The notes beneath the pieces are model-generated. The model searched no databases. It was not told where the DNA came from and was given only the letters and a program-made list of their open reading frames with translations. Positions 16,259 through 27,108 of a DNA stretch of 39,569 nt are shown one piece after another; position 1 is the first letter of the stretch; each line of letters starts with the position of its first letter. This DNA is from Bacteroides sp. (lineage in GTDB: Bacteria; Bacteroidota; Bacteroidia; Bacteroidales; P3), in the NCBI GenBank assembly GCA_023662825.1, contig JAMPIH010000016.1, forward strand, positions 1-39,569. Direction: 5' to 3'. A program made the translations under genes and the position numbers.

Positions 16259-16286
16259 TTGAATTATAATCTACATTATGTTAACC
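16259..16286 (+). other. Right provirus junction, dif-like XerC/XerD site (attR)
   Basis: A 28-bp site: XerC-type arm TTGAATTATAA (16259-16269), core TCTACA (16270-16275) and XerD-type arm TTATGTTAACC (16276-16286). The last arm matches the canonical XerD-binding TTATGTTAA exactly. Core and most of both arms are identical to the left junction. With core crossover, the left arm here is phage-derived and the right arm is host-derived. Confidence 0.88.
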
Positions 16287-16389
16287 AAGAAAAATTATTT
16301 GAACGGGAATCTTACTTCGTTGCCTGCCCCGCATCTCACCAGCCAACTAAATTTTCTTCGCAGAATAATCAGCAAGACAAAAAAACACC

Positions 16390-16422
16390 CAACGCAGCAG
16401 ATTGCCGTTCAAAACGCTTTTT
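16390..16422 (-). repeat. Diverged inverted copy of the intergenic element
   Basis: Read on the minus strand, the dnaJ stop is followed by AAAGCGTTTTGAAC, GGCAATCTGCTGCGTTG, matching the left arm of the element at 10231-10261 with only a few changes. As on the left, it begins at the stop codon of the host gene. The remaining element on this side (16300-16389) is degraded, though CGCATCTCACCA near 16330 is also shared with the left element. Confidence 0.7.
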
Positions 16423-17575
16423 ACCTAAAATATTCCTTCATCCGGTCAAAGAACCCCGGCTCCTTCTTCCCGGCTTTCACCCGAAAGCCTTCCATCTCCC
16501 GCATCTTTTCAAGCAAGGCTTTTTCTTCCTTACCCAAAGACTTGGGCACATCCACCGTCACATATACGATCAAATCTCCCTTGGGCATGCCCCGTTGTAC
16601 CGATGGAAACCCTTGCCCCCTAAGCCTCAGGAGCTTGCCCGAAGGCGTTCCCGGCTCTATCTTGATACGCGCCTTGCCTCCCAGAGTCGGAATCTCGATC
16701 GAGCAGCCCAAAGCCGCATCCATATAGCTGATGGGCAGCGTATAATGCAGGTTCTGATGGTCGCGCTGGAATTCGGAGTGCGGCAGTTCCTCGATCAGCA
16801 CCAGCAGATCGCCGTTCACGCCGCCCTGGGGCGCCGCATTGCCCTTGCCCGAAACCGAAAGCTGCATGCCCGCCTCCACACCGGCCGGAATATGTATGCT
16901 GATCACTTCATCGGCATACGTAACCCCCTGCCCGCTGCATTTGGGACATTTCTCGGTGATGGTCTTGCCCGTGCCGTGGCATGACGGACACACGTGTACC
17001 TGCTGCATGACCCCGAAGATGCTCTGCTGGCGGCTCACCACCTGCCCCTGCCCGTGGCAGGTCTCGCAGGTCTTCATGGCCGTGCCGTTCTTGGCTCCCG
17101 TACCGTGGCAGTCCGAACAGCTCACCGCCTTGTGCACCTTTATCTTCTTCTCAACGCCCAAAGCGATTTCTTCCAGCGTAAGCTTAAGCGTCACCCGCAA
17201 GTCCGAACCCTTCATCACGGTGCGCCGGCCCGAACGTCCGCCGCCCCCGAAGCCCGAAAAGCCGAATCCGCTGAAAATATCACCGAACTGGCTGAAGATG
17301 TCTTCCATACTCATGCCGCCCATGCCGCCGCCGAATCCCCCGGCGCCGCCCATGCCCGCATGGCCGAACTGGTCGTAACGCTGTTTCTTTTCCGGATCGC
17401 TCAGCACGCCATAGGCTTCCGCCGCTTCCTTGAACTTCTCTTCGGCCTCCTTGTCGCCCGGATTGCGGTCGGGATGGTACTTGAGCGCCAGCTTGCGGTA
17501 GGCTTTCTTTATCTCGTCGGCCGAGGCGCCCTTGGCCACCCCCAGTACTTCGTAGTAATCTCGCTTGTCTGCCAT
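16421..17575 (-). CDS. dnaJ: Chaperone protein DnaJ
   Basis: A 384-aa type I J-protein that delivers unfolded clients to DnaK and stimulates its ATPase. Domain order is complete: J domain with HPD at residues 34-36, a Gly/Phe-rich linker with FGGGMGGM-type repeats, a zinc-binding region at about 150-215 with four CxxCxGxG repeats ([32 protein letters not shown]), and C-terminal substrate-binding domains. It follows grpE by 18 bases and is surely co-transcribed with it. Its stop codon is directly followed by an intergenic repeat and then the provirus. Confidence 0.97.
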   Translation of the reverse strand: MADKRDYYEVLGVAKGASADEIKKAYRKLALKYHPDRNPGDKEAEEKFKEAAEAYGVLSDPEKKQRYDQFGHAGMGGAGGFGGGMGGMSMEDIFSQFGDIFSGFGFSGFGGGGRSGRRTVMKGSDLRVTLKLTLEEIALGVEKKIKVHKAVSCSDCHGTGAKNGTAMKTCETCHGQGQVVSRQQSIFGVMQQVHVCPSCHGTGKTITEKCPKCSGQGVTYADEVISIHIPAGVEAGMQLSVSGKGNAAPQGGVNGDLLVLIEELPHSEFQRDHQNLHYTLPISYMDAALGCSIEIPTLGGKARIKIEPGTPSGKLLRLRGQGFPSVQRGMPKGDLIVYVTVDVPKSLGKEEKALLEKMREMEGFRVKAGKKEPGFFDRMKEYFR

Positions 17576-17593
17576 TGTTCCGTTCCTTTCCGA

Positions 17594-18187
17594 TTAACAG
17601 CCCACCACCACCTTGGCAAAGCGCAACACCTTGCCTTCCAACGCATATCCTTTCTGAACCACGTCCAATACAAAACCTTTCTTGCCGTCTTCGGGTGCGG
17701 GAATCTGCGCCACCGCCTCGGCGGTCTCGGCATCGAACGGCTTGCCGCACACCTCGCACTCGCTCAGACCCTGTTGCTTCAGCGTGCCCATCAATTTGTT
17801 GTATATCAACTCAACGCCCTCCAGCAAGGCGGCTTGCCCCGCTCCTTCTTCCGATTCCCGGATGGCCTTGAGCGCCCGTTCCATATCGTCTATGACAGGC
17901 AGCAATGACAAAACGACACCCGACGAGGCAGTCTTGATCATCTCCAGCTTCTCCTTATTGGCCCGGCGGCGATAGTTGTCGAAATCCGAATAAAGGCGTA
18001 AGTATTTATCGTTCAATTCCGCCAATTGTCCCTTAAGGTCTTGCGACGCAGCTTCCGACGAACCGGCATCTTCCGGCGCGTCACTCCCCTGTTCCGTCTG
18101 GCATTCCTCCGGACAAACCTCGCCCTGAACACCGTCCAAGCCCTCTTTCAAGGGTTCTTCCTCCCGTGAATTGTTCTTCTTGCTCAT
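17594..18187 (-). CDS. grpE: Nucleotide exchange factor GrpE
   Basis: A 197-aa GrpE, the ADP/ATP exchange factor of DnaK. A disordered acidic N-terminus of about 55 residues precedes a long coiled-coil helix (LKGQLAELNDKYLRLYSDFDNYRRRANKEK region) and the C-terminal beta-domain ending in GYALEGKVLRFAKVVVG, a strong GrpE signature. The ATG at 18187 (MSKKNNS) is preferred over one two codons upstream. It shares a 168-bp divergent intergenic region with the aminotransferase gene. Confidence 0.96.
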   Translation of the reverse strand: MSKKNNSREEEPLKEGLDGVQGEVCPEECQTEQGSDAPEDAGSSEAASQDLKGQLAELNDKYLRLYSDFDNYRRRANKEKLEMIKTASSGVVLSLLPVIDDMERALKAIRESEEGAGQAALLEGVELIYNKLMGTLKQQGLSECEVCGKPFDAETAEAVAQIPAPEDGKKGFVLDVVQKGYALEGKVLRFAKVVVGC

Positions 18188-18355
18188 GACCATATCTCAT
18201 TTAAAAGCCCTCCCCATCCAGCAAAAACAATACCACACCCCGCCTCTCTCCATTTTCCTGCCACAATGACACACGCACGCAAGCGAAAATTTAGTATATT
18301 CGCGCTTCGCGCAAGCGCAGCGAGCGCAATTCCAAAGAAAAAAACAAAACAAAAT

Positions 18356-19661
18356 ATGAAACAGACAGTCATCCCCAAAGAAACCGTTGACGGTGTGATC
18401 AGCCAGAACGGCCTCAAAAGCGTTGGCCAGGCCTCCATCCGCGAAGTAAAGAAACTCATCAACGACGTGGAAAAGGCATCCGGCACCCACTTTATCCGTA
18501 TGGAAATGGGCATCCCCGGCCTGCCGGCCGCCAAGATCGGCGTGGAAGCCGAAATCGCCGCCCTCAACAAGGGCATCGCCTCCCTCTATCCCGAAGTGGG
18601 CGGTCTTCCCGAACTGAAAACCGAAATCTCGCGCTTCGCCAAGAACTTCCTCGACATCGATGTGAACCCCGCCGGCTGTATCCCCACCGTAGGCTCGATG
18701 CAGGGCAGTTTCGCCGCCTTCCTTACCGTGAGCCGCGCCCAGAAAGGCAAGAACACCACCCTCTTCATCGACCCCGGTTTCGCAGTGCACAAACAGCAGC
18801 ACCGGGTGTTGGGCATCCCCTTCGAAAGCTTCGACGTGTATAATTTCCGGGGCGACAAGCTGCGCGAAAAACTGGAAAGCTACCTTTCCAAGGGCAATAT
18901 CTCGTCCATCTTCTACTCCAACCCCAACAATCCCTCCTGGATCTGCTTTACCGACGAAGAATTGCGCACCATCGCCGACTTAGCCAAGAAATACAACGTG
19001 ATCGTGATGGAAGACCTCGCCTACTTCGGCATGGACTTCCGCCACGACATCTCCACCCCTGGCGTCCCCCCCTTCCAGCCCACGGTGGCCCGATACACCG
19101 ACAGGTACATCCTGTTCGTCTCCAGCTCGAAAGCCTTCAGCTACGCCGGCCAGCGTATCGGCATGATGATGATTTCCGACGCCCTCTACCAGACCGACTT
19201 CCCCGACTTCAAGCAATACTACAACAGCACCCAGTTCGGCCACACGATGATCTTCGGCACCGTCTATTGCCTCAGTTCCGGTACCGCCCACTCGCCCCAG
19301 TACGCGCTGCACGCAATCCTGAAGGCCACCAACGAAGGCAAGTACAATTTCGTGCACGAAACCCGCATCTACGGCGAAAAGGCGCACAAGATGAAGCAGA
19401 TGTTCCTCAAGAACGGCTTCTACCTGGCCTATGACAAGGATGTGGACAAAGACCTTTCCGACGGCTTCTACTTTACCGTAGGTTATCCGGGCATGAACAG
19501 CGAGGAGTTGCTGCACAACCTGCTCTACTTCGGCATCAGCGCCATTTCGCTGGGCATCACCGGCTCCGAACGCGAAGGCATCCGCGCCTGCGTTTCGCTC
19601 GTGCCCATGGAAGACCTGCCCGAATTGGAAAAACGCTTGGAACAATTCAAGGCCTATTTTG

Positions 19662-19669
<8 letters not shown>
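18356..19669 (+). CDS. Class I PLP-dependent aminotransferase
   Basis: A 437-aa fold-type I aminotransferase. The PLP-binding lysine is Lys259 in SSSKAFSYAGQRIG. Upstream are YSNPNNPSW (conserved Asn) and VMEDLAYFGMDF (the Asp that contacts the pyridine nitrogen, with Tyr). The substrate is not evident; many Bacteroidetes have this gene. An ORF extension to 18266 is unlikely because it runs through the leader, where a weak -7-like TATATTCG occurs at 18295-18302. The stop overlaps the uvrB start, so the two are coupled. Confidence 0.9.
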
Positions 19670-21674
<2,005 letters not shown>

Positions 21675-21686
21675 CAACCTTATATT

Positions 21687-22970
21687 ATGAAGAAACAGAA
21701 CCCATTCGATCCTGCCACACAGGTGCAGAACAGCTTTGGAAAAGGCCCGTTCGGCGATGTGAACCCCGCGGTTACCGACTCGGCTACCTTTATGTTCGAC
21801 AAAGGCGCCGACATGACCGCCACCTTCCACGGCGAAAAACAAGACGCCTTCCTGTATTCCCGCCACTGGAACCCCATGAACATGAGCCTCTGCAAGGCCT
21901 TGGCCGCAATGGAAGGCACCGAGGCCGCCTGGGTCACCGGCTCGGGAATGGCCGCCATCACCAACGCCATGCTGCAGCTGGTAAGCGCCGGCGACCACAT
22001 CGTGGCCAGCCCCACCATCTACGGCGGCACCTTCGCCTTCCTGAAGAACTATCTGCCCAAGTTCAACATCGAGGTTACGTTTGTCGACGCCACCAACCTC
22101 CAGTCGGTGGAAAAGGCCATCCGCAAGAACACCCGGTTCATCTACACCGAAACGATGAACAACCCCATGCTGCGTATCGCCGACATCCCGGCCCTGAGCA
22201 AGATCGCGCACAAACACAAGGTAAAATTGGTGGTTGACAACACCTTCACCCCCATGATCTTCTCCCCCGCCCGTCTGGGCGCCGATATCGTGGTGTATTC
22301 GATGACCAAGTTCATCAACGGAAAGAACGACTGCGTGGCCGGCGCCATCTGCGCCAGCGCCGAGTTCATCAATTCGCTGATTGACGTGAACAACGGCACG
22401 AGCATGCTGCTGGGCCCCGTGTTGGATCCGTTCCGCGCCTCGAGCATCATGAAGAACCTCTACACCCTGCATATCCGCATGAAGCAGCACGGGCAGAACG
22501 CCCTCTACCTGGCCGGACGATTTCCCGAAATCGGCCTGAAGGCCAACTACCCCGGCATGAAGGAACATCCCGACCACAAGATCATCAAGCGCGACATGAA
22601 CCCCGGATACGGCTTCGGCGGCATGATCGCCATCGATCTGGAAACGGCCGAGAAAGCCAACTTCATGATGGAGACCATGCAGAAAAAAGGCGTGGGCTAT
22701 CTGGCCGTTTCCCTCGGCTATTTCAAGACCCTGTTCAGCAATTCGGGCAAGAGTACCTCGAGCGAGATTCCCGAAGAATTCCAGAAAGGCATGGGGCTGT
22801 CCGAAGGCCTGGTACGTTTCTCGGTAGGCCTGGACAACGATATCGAACGCACCTTCCAGCTTATCAAGGAAAGCTTCCTGCTGACCCAACAGAAGTTTGC
22901 CGGCAAGAAAGCCAAGGCCACTCCGGCCTCCGGCAAACCGGCCGCGAAAAAGAAAACATCCGGAAAATAA
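21687..22970 (+). CDS. Cys/Met-metabolism PLP enzyme (trans-sulfuration family)
   Basis: A 427-aa enzyme of the cystathionine gamma-synthase/methionine gamma-lyase family. PLP-binding Lys208 sits in YSMTKFINGKNDCVAG; VVDNTFTPMIFSPARLGAD carries the cofactor Asp, and SRHWNPM replaces the usual YSR-x-NPT segment. It acts on sulphur amino acids in the cytosol, but lyase and synthase cannot be separated by eye. The last 20 or so residues form a Lys/Ala/Pro-rich, probably disordered tail, unusual for the family. It lies 12 bases after uvrB in the same operon and is followed by a strong terminator. Confidence 0.87.
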   Translation: MKKQNPFDPATQVQNSFGKGPFGDVNPAVTDSATFMFDKGADMTATFHGEKQDAFLYSRHWNPMNMSLCKALAAMEGTEAAWVTGSGMAAITNAMLQLVSAGDHIVASPTIYGGTFAFLKNYLPKFNIEVTFVDATNLQSVEKAIRKNTRFIYTETMNNPMLRIADIPALSKIAHKHKVKLVVDNTFTPMIFSPARLGADIVVYSMTKFINGKNDCVAGAICASAEFINSLIDVNNGTSMLLGPVLDPFRASSIMKNLYTLHIRMKQHGQNALYLAGRFPEIGLKANYPGMKEHPDHKIIKRDMNPGYGFGGMIAIDLETAEKANFMMETMQKKGVGYLAVSLGYFKTLFSNSGKSTSSEIPEEFQKGMGLSEGLVRFSVGLDNDIERTFQLIKESFLLTQQKFAGKKAKATPASGKPAAKKKTSGK

Positions 22971-22993
22971 CCGGAATCGTTTTCTACCAAAAC

Positions 22994-23026
22994 AAAACGC
23001 GGTGCCCGAAAGGACACCGCGTTTTT
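22994..23026 (+). terminator. Rho-independent terminator after the PLP enzyme gene
   Basis: A 14-bp stem with one mismatch (22994-23007 with 23012-23025), built around ACGCGGTG and CACCGCGT with a GAAA tetraloop, followed by a T run. It ends the aminotransferase-uvrB-PLP enzyme operon. Confidence 0.88.
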
Positions 23027-23048
23027 ATTATCCATTGTTTCTATCAAC

Positions 23049-23080
23049 AAAAAAGGCGGTGCTTGCACACCGCCTTTTTT
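23049..23080 (-). terminator. Bidirectional terminator between convergent genes
   Basis: A perfect 13-bp stem (23049-23061 with 23068-23080), AAAAAAGGCGGTG and complement, with a 6-base loop. It has T tracts in both directions, so it serves the T9SS cargo gene on the minus strand and backs up the plus-strand terminator just before it. Confidence 0.88.
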
Positions 23081-23098
23081 CTATCAAGGAATCACTGA

Positions 23099-24481
23099 CT
23101 AGCGAACCATGATTTTCTTGTTGGCAACACCGGCATCGGTGGTAACGCGAGCCACGTACATACCGCTACCCAAACCATTCAACTGGATGGTTTCTACATT
23201 GTCGTTGCACATCTGGGTCTTAACCAATTTACCGCTCAGGTTGTAAATTTCCACTTTCTTGATACGGTCAGGCGAAGCGAGCACCGTATAATCTACAGCC
23301 GGGTTTACCTTAACTTCCACATACTTGTCGTACGCAGCGCCACGTTCAATATCCACGGCCTCGGCCAAAACCACTTCAACCCAAATTTCACCGTCCATAC
23401 AACCACCGTTGGAATAAGTAAAGGCTCTTAAGGGTACAATAGCGTAACGTTCATTCGGCTGAGCCGCACTGTCGGGCAAAAACTGATCCCCACGTTCGCG
23501 TGCATATTCACCGGTAGAAGTGTATTGAAGCATTGTTTGATAATCAAAATCATACACTACATACACAGATCCCCATTGTTCGGAAACAACCGCTGCCTGA
23601 GATCCTCCTTCATAGAAGAATTCAAGAAGAGTAGCATTCCACAAGGTATCTTCATCGTTACGTTCTGTAGGGAAAATAACGCTTATGCAAGGATGGAAGC
23701 CAGCGCGCATAGGTTCGGGGAAACGAGCCCCAAATCTACCAGAGCCACAGAACTCATCGATTACTTCACCATTTTTCATAGTAACCATAGTCGGAATATT
23801 CACAGTCTCGGAAAACACCCCCTTAGTAGGATCATAGGGATGATATACTTTGCGAGTCGCCTCATTATTATTACGGTGAAAATAATCCTCATAAGCATCT
23901 TGCTCGGTAACATCCCCGTTCAGTTCCGTATAGAACTTAAACCTCAAGGGCATTTCCTTGTCGTTCATCTTTTCGATAGTGGACTTGGCTCTGGTGATCA
24001 TGGTAATGGCCCCAACAACCCGCTGGTCGTACATAGGTTCACCTGAATTCTCAACATACCAGCCTCTCGGACTAAAGTCGAAAGAATATCCGATTTCTCC
24101 TGATCCATACATATGGTTAAGACCACCCGTTCCTATTCTCCACAAGATAGACTCCGTATGGCCTATCATATCATAGTCATAGCCATCAGGTTGACCATCC
24201 GATCCGTACGTGTACGGAAGACCGCCAAAACAACCATACCCCCCAGACACAGACGGATTGGACATATATTCATACATCGGTTGGCTGTATATCGTGTCCA
24301 ATTTTCCTTCATCCGCCTTCGCGGAACCCAACAGAGAGGGGTTCATCAGCGGGCTTTCCTCAGAGGTGGTTGATACTTTAGCCGGCATACGTTCCCCAAC
24401 TACAGGTTTCAATTGCTTAACCTGCGCATTGGCACCTGCAACGAGAGCCACCGCACAAAGCAACATTGCAATTTTTTTCAT
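23099..24481 (-). CDS. Secreted T9SS cargo protein (type A sorting domain)
   Basis: A 460-aa exported protein. An N-terminal signal peptide (MKKIAMLLCAVALVAGANAQ) ends at an A-x-A site. The last 75 or so residues form a type IX secretion sorting domain: VYNLSGKLVKT-like VEIYNLSGKLVKT, GLGSGMYVARVTT, then a KKIMVR end. The middle, about 350 residues rich in Tyr, Gly and Asp, has no domain I recognise. It should be moved across the outer membrane by the T9SS and either released or fixed to the surface. It appears to be a single-gene unit with its own promoter and terminator. Confidence 0.87.
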   Translation of the reverse strand: MKKIAMLLCAVALVAGANAQVKQLKPVVGERMPAKVSTTSEESPLMNPSLLGSAKADEGKLDTIYSQPMYEYMSNPSVSGGYGCFGGLPYTYGSDGQPDGYDYDMIGHTESILWRIGTGGLNHMYGSGEIGYSFDFSPRGWYVENSGEPMYDQRVVGAITMITRAKSTIEKMNDKEMPLRFKFYTELNGDVTEQDAYEDYFHRNNNEATRKVYHPYDPTKGVFSETVNIPTMVTMKNGEVIDEFCGSGRFGARFPEPMRAGFHPCISVIFPTERNDEDTLWNATLLEFFYEGGSQAAVVSEQWGSVYVVYDFDYQTMLQYTSTGEYARERGDQFLPDSAAQPNERYAIVPLRAFTYSNGGCMDGEIWVEVVLAEAVDIERGAAYDKYVEVKVNPAVDYTVLASPDRIKKVEIYNLSGKLVKTQMCNDNVETIQLNGLGSGMYVARVTTDAGVANKKIMVR

Positions 24482-24537
24482 TGTTTAAAGTTTTTAATGT
24501 GTATTTTATACTCTTTTATCTTGCCTTAAAAGCGGGG

Positions 24538-24568
24538 CTAAGATAGTAATTTTTTCGATAGCCCCAAC
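24538..24568 (-). promoter_or_regulatory. Probable promoter of the T9SS cargo gene
   Basis: On the minus strand, TATCTTAG (24538-24545) matches the TAnnTTTG -7 box at 7 of 8 positions, and GTTG (24565-24568) resembles the TTTG -33 box 19 bases upstream. It lies about 56 bases before the ATG. The rest of the 168-bp gap (24482-24649) holds AT-rich sequence and no gene. Confidence 0.42.
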
Positions 24569-24649
24569 TTTTTTAAAAAAAAATTCAACTTGCGGCACAG
24601 CCTGCATCCATAGGACTTCCCGATGTTTTTGCACTGAGAAGCCCTACGG

Positions 24650-27082
24650 TCAACACAGAGCCGCCTTCAGCACCTCGGCGGCCTTTTCCACATAGGTTAT
24701 CTCCAGCCCCTCCGTGTAAAGTCCGGGAATTTCCTCCACCTGCGGGCGGTTTTCCCGGCACAGGATAATCTGCCCGATACCCGCCCGCTTGGCGGCCAAT
24801 AGCTTTTCGCGCACCCCGCCGATGGGCAGCACCTGCCCGCGCAGGGTCATCTCGCCGGTCATGGCCACCGAGCATTTCACCTTCACGCCCTTGAGCGCCG
24901 ACACCATCGCGGTAAAGAGCGTGATGCCCGCCGAGGGGCCGTCTTTCGGGGTGGCGCCTTCGGGCACATGGATATGGATGTCTGTCTCCTTGAGTTTCTT
25001 GATGTCGATGCCCAAGGCCTTGGCGTTCGACTTGATGTAGGCCATCGCCACCGAAGCCGATTCCTGCATCACCGTGCCTAAGTTGCCGGTAATGTGCAGT
25101 TCGCCCTTGCCGGGCGCCGTGGCGGCCTCGATAAACAGCACGTCGCCGCCCACGCTGGTCCAGGCTAGGCCGGTGGCCACACCCACGGTATCGGCCTTCA
25201 GCTTTTCGGGCTCGGTAAACGAAGGCACGCCCAGAGCTTCCTTGATAAAGGCCTTGCTTACCCTGGCGCCCTGCTTGCGTTCCCGCGCGTTCTCCGACAC
25301 CAGATGCTTGGCCCGTTCGCGGATCAGCGCGGCAATCTGCTTTTCGAGCCTGCGCACGCCCGCTTCCCGCGTGTATTCGGCAATCAGGAAACGTATCATT
25401 TCTTCCGGGAAAGCCATGTCGGAAGGCTTCATGCCGTGCTCTTCCAGCTGTTTGGGTATAAGGTGCTTCTGCGCGATCTTCACCTTCTCGTCCATCACGT
25501 AACTGGGCACCTCTATAATCTCCATACGGTCCAGCAGCGCCGGATGTATCGTGGAAAGCGTGTTGGCGGTGGCGATGAACAGCACCTTCGAGAGGTCGTA
25601 GTCCACCTCGATGAAGTTATCGTGGAAGGCCACGTTCTGTTCGGGGTCGAGCAGTTCCAGAAGCGCCGCCGAGGGATCCCCGTTGTGGGTCATGCCCGCC
25701 AGCTTGTCCACCTCGTCGAGCATGAACACCGGGTTCGACGACTTGGCTTTCCTGATACCCTGTATCACACGGCCCGGCATCGCCCCCACGTAGGTCTTGC
25801 GGTGTCCGCGCACCTCGGCCTCATCGTGCAGGCCGCCCAGCGACATGCGCACGTATTTCCGCCCCATGGCGGCGGCGATCGACTTACCCAGCGAGGTCTT
25901 GCCCACCCCCGGAGGGCCTACCAGGCAGAGGATGGGCGCCTTCATGTCGCCCCGCAGCTTGAGCACCGCCATATGCGAGAGAATGCGCTCCTTTACCTTT
26001 TCCAGGCCGAAATGGTCTTTGTCCAATATCTTCCGGGCTTTCTGCGCGTCGTAGTTGTCGGCGGTGTATTCGTCCCAGGGCAGTCCCACCAGGGTGCTCA
26101 GGTAGTTCAGCTGCACCGAGTATTCCTGGCTCATCGAAGACATATGCCGGGTCTTGGCCACTTCCTTCTCGAAATGTTCCCGAACCTCGTCCTTCCACTT
26201 CTTGTTCTTGCCTGCTTCCACAAGGTCTTTCAGTTCCTGTTCGGAAGACCCTCCCAGTTCATCCTGTATGGTCTTGAGCTGCTGGGTCAGGAAGTATTCT
26301 TTCTGCTGTTTGGCGATATCGGCTTCCACCTTGCCCTCGATCTGCCGCTTCCATTCCAAGTTCTGGTGCTTGGTGTTGATGTACTTGATCAGTGCCGAGG
26401 CCCGTTCCACCAGGTCGGCCTTTTCCAACAGCACCTGTTTTTCGGGCGTGGAGAGGTTGATGGTGTCGGCCACGAACGCCAACAGTATGTCGGGGCTGTC
26501 GATATTCTGCAAGGTGAACATCGCCTCCTGCTTTACATGAGGAATCAGGCGCGCGAACGACATGAACGACTCCCGCACCATTTCCAAGGCCGCCTTCAGG
26601 TCTTTGGACGACGATTCCTTGGTGTCGAACGCCTCCACCTTGGCCTGCAGATAGCGGCTGTTCTTCCGGTAACCTATTGTCTTTATGCGGCGTATACCCT
26701 GGATAAGCGCCGAAAGCGAACCGTCGGGCATCTTAAGGATGCGGATCACCCGCGCCATCGTGCCCACCGTATAGAGGTCTTTTTCGGTGGGGTCTTCCTC
26801 GTCGCGCGACTTCTGGGCACAGGTGCCGAAATAGGTATGGTCGTCGTTGGCGGCGTTTATCAGGTCTATCGACTTGCGGCGGCCTATCGTGATGGGGATG
26901 ATCTCGCCCGGAAACAGCACGTTGTTGCGCAACGGCAGGATGGGCAGCGTGGCGGGCACCTGGGTGTCGCCCATCGCCTCGGCGTCTTCCTTGCTGATGA
27001 TCTGTATAAAGGTAGGCTCGTCGGCACCCGAAGAAGGCATATCGGGCATCACGGGGTCTTTTTTCTTGTCTTTCTTGGCCAT
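24650..27082 (-). CDS. lon: ATP-dependent protease Lon
   Basis: An 810-aa LonA-type protease that degrades misfolded and regulatory proteins in the cytosol. It has the N-terminal substrate-binding domain (TLPILPLRNNVLFPG), a central AAA+ module with Walker A GPPGVGKTSLG and the FMLDEVDK Walker B, and a C-terminal peptidase domain with the Ser717-Lys760 dyad (KDGPSAGIT and GVREKLL). All catalytic residues are intact. It follows the GlmU homologue by 26 bases. The N-terminal 35 residues are longer and more charged than in E. coli Lon. Confidence 0.97.
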   Translation of the reverse strand: MAKKDKKKDPVMPDMPSSGADEPTFIQIISKEDAEAMGDTQVPATLPILPLRNNVLFPGEIIPITIGRRKSIDLINAANDDHTYFGTCAQKSRDEEDPTEKDLYTVGTMARVIRILKMPDGSLSALIQGIRRIKTIGYRKNSRYLQAKVEAFDTKESSSKDLKAALEMVRESFMSFARLIPHVKQEAMFTLQNIDSPDILLAFVADTINLSTPEKQVLLEKADLVERASALIKYINTKHQNLEWKRQIEGKVEADIAKQQKEYFLTQQLKTIQDELGGSSEQELKDLVEAGKNKKWKDEVREHFEKEVAKTRHMSSMSQEYSVQLNYLSTLVGLPWDEYTADNYDAQKARKILDKDHFGLEKVKERILSHMAVLKLRGDMKAPILCLVGPPGVGKTSLGKSIAAAMGRKYVRMSLGGLHDEAEVRGHRKTYVGAMPGRVIQGIRKAKSSNPVFMLDEVDKLAGMTHNGDPSAALLELLDPEQNVAFHDNFIEVDYDLSKVLFIATANTLSTIHPALLDRMEIIEVPSYVMDEKVKIAQKHLIPKQLEEHGMKPSDMAFPEEMIRFLIAEYTREAGVRRLEKQIAALIRERAKHLVSENARERKQGARVSKAFIKEALGVPSFTEPEKLKADTVGVATGLAWTSVGGDVLFIEAATAPGKGELHITGNLGTVMQESASVAMAYIKSNAKALGIDIKKLKETDIHIHVPEGATPKDGPSAGITLFTAMVSALKGVKVKCSVAMTGEMTLRGQVLPIGGVREKLLAAKRAGIGQIILCRENRPQVEEIPGLYTEGLEITYVEKAAEVLKAALC

Positions 27083-27108
27083 ATGTCTTGGTTTACGCCT
27101 TGCGGCGG

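Larger units (their letters stand above)
10478..16269 (-). mobile_element. Microviridae provirus (Alpavirinae-like) integrated at dif
   Basis: A 5,792-bp unit, counted from core to core of the two dif-like sites, matches the size of a microvirus genome. All genes read on the minus strand: four small unknowns, major capsid protein, scaffold candidate, DNA pilot protein, HUH replication initiator and a 38-aa membrane ORF. Base composition is clearly AT-richer than the flanking host DNA. No integrase is encoded, as expected for microviruses that use host XerC/XerD. Known relatives are Bacteroidetes proviruses of the Alpavirinae group. All main genes are open, so the element may be functional; inducibility cannot be judged from sequence. 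Confidence 0.93.

Noticed and set aside
16259-16286. Sigma-70-like TATAAT inside attR as provirus promoter
   Set aside because: TATAAT occurs on the minus strand, but no -35 box lies at a suitable distance and the bases are explained by the Xer-binding arms; the provirus promoter remains unidentified.
10233-16420. tRNA gene as integration target
   Set aside because: No cloverleaf-like sequence is present at either junction; the boundary repeats are dif-like.
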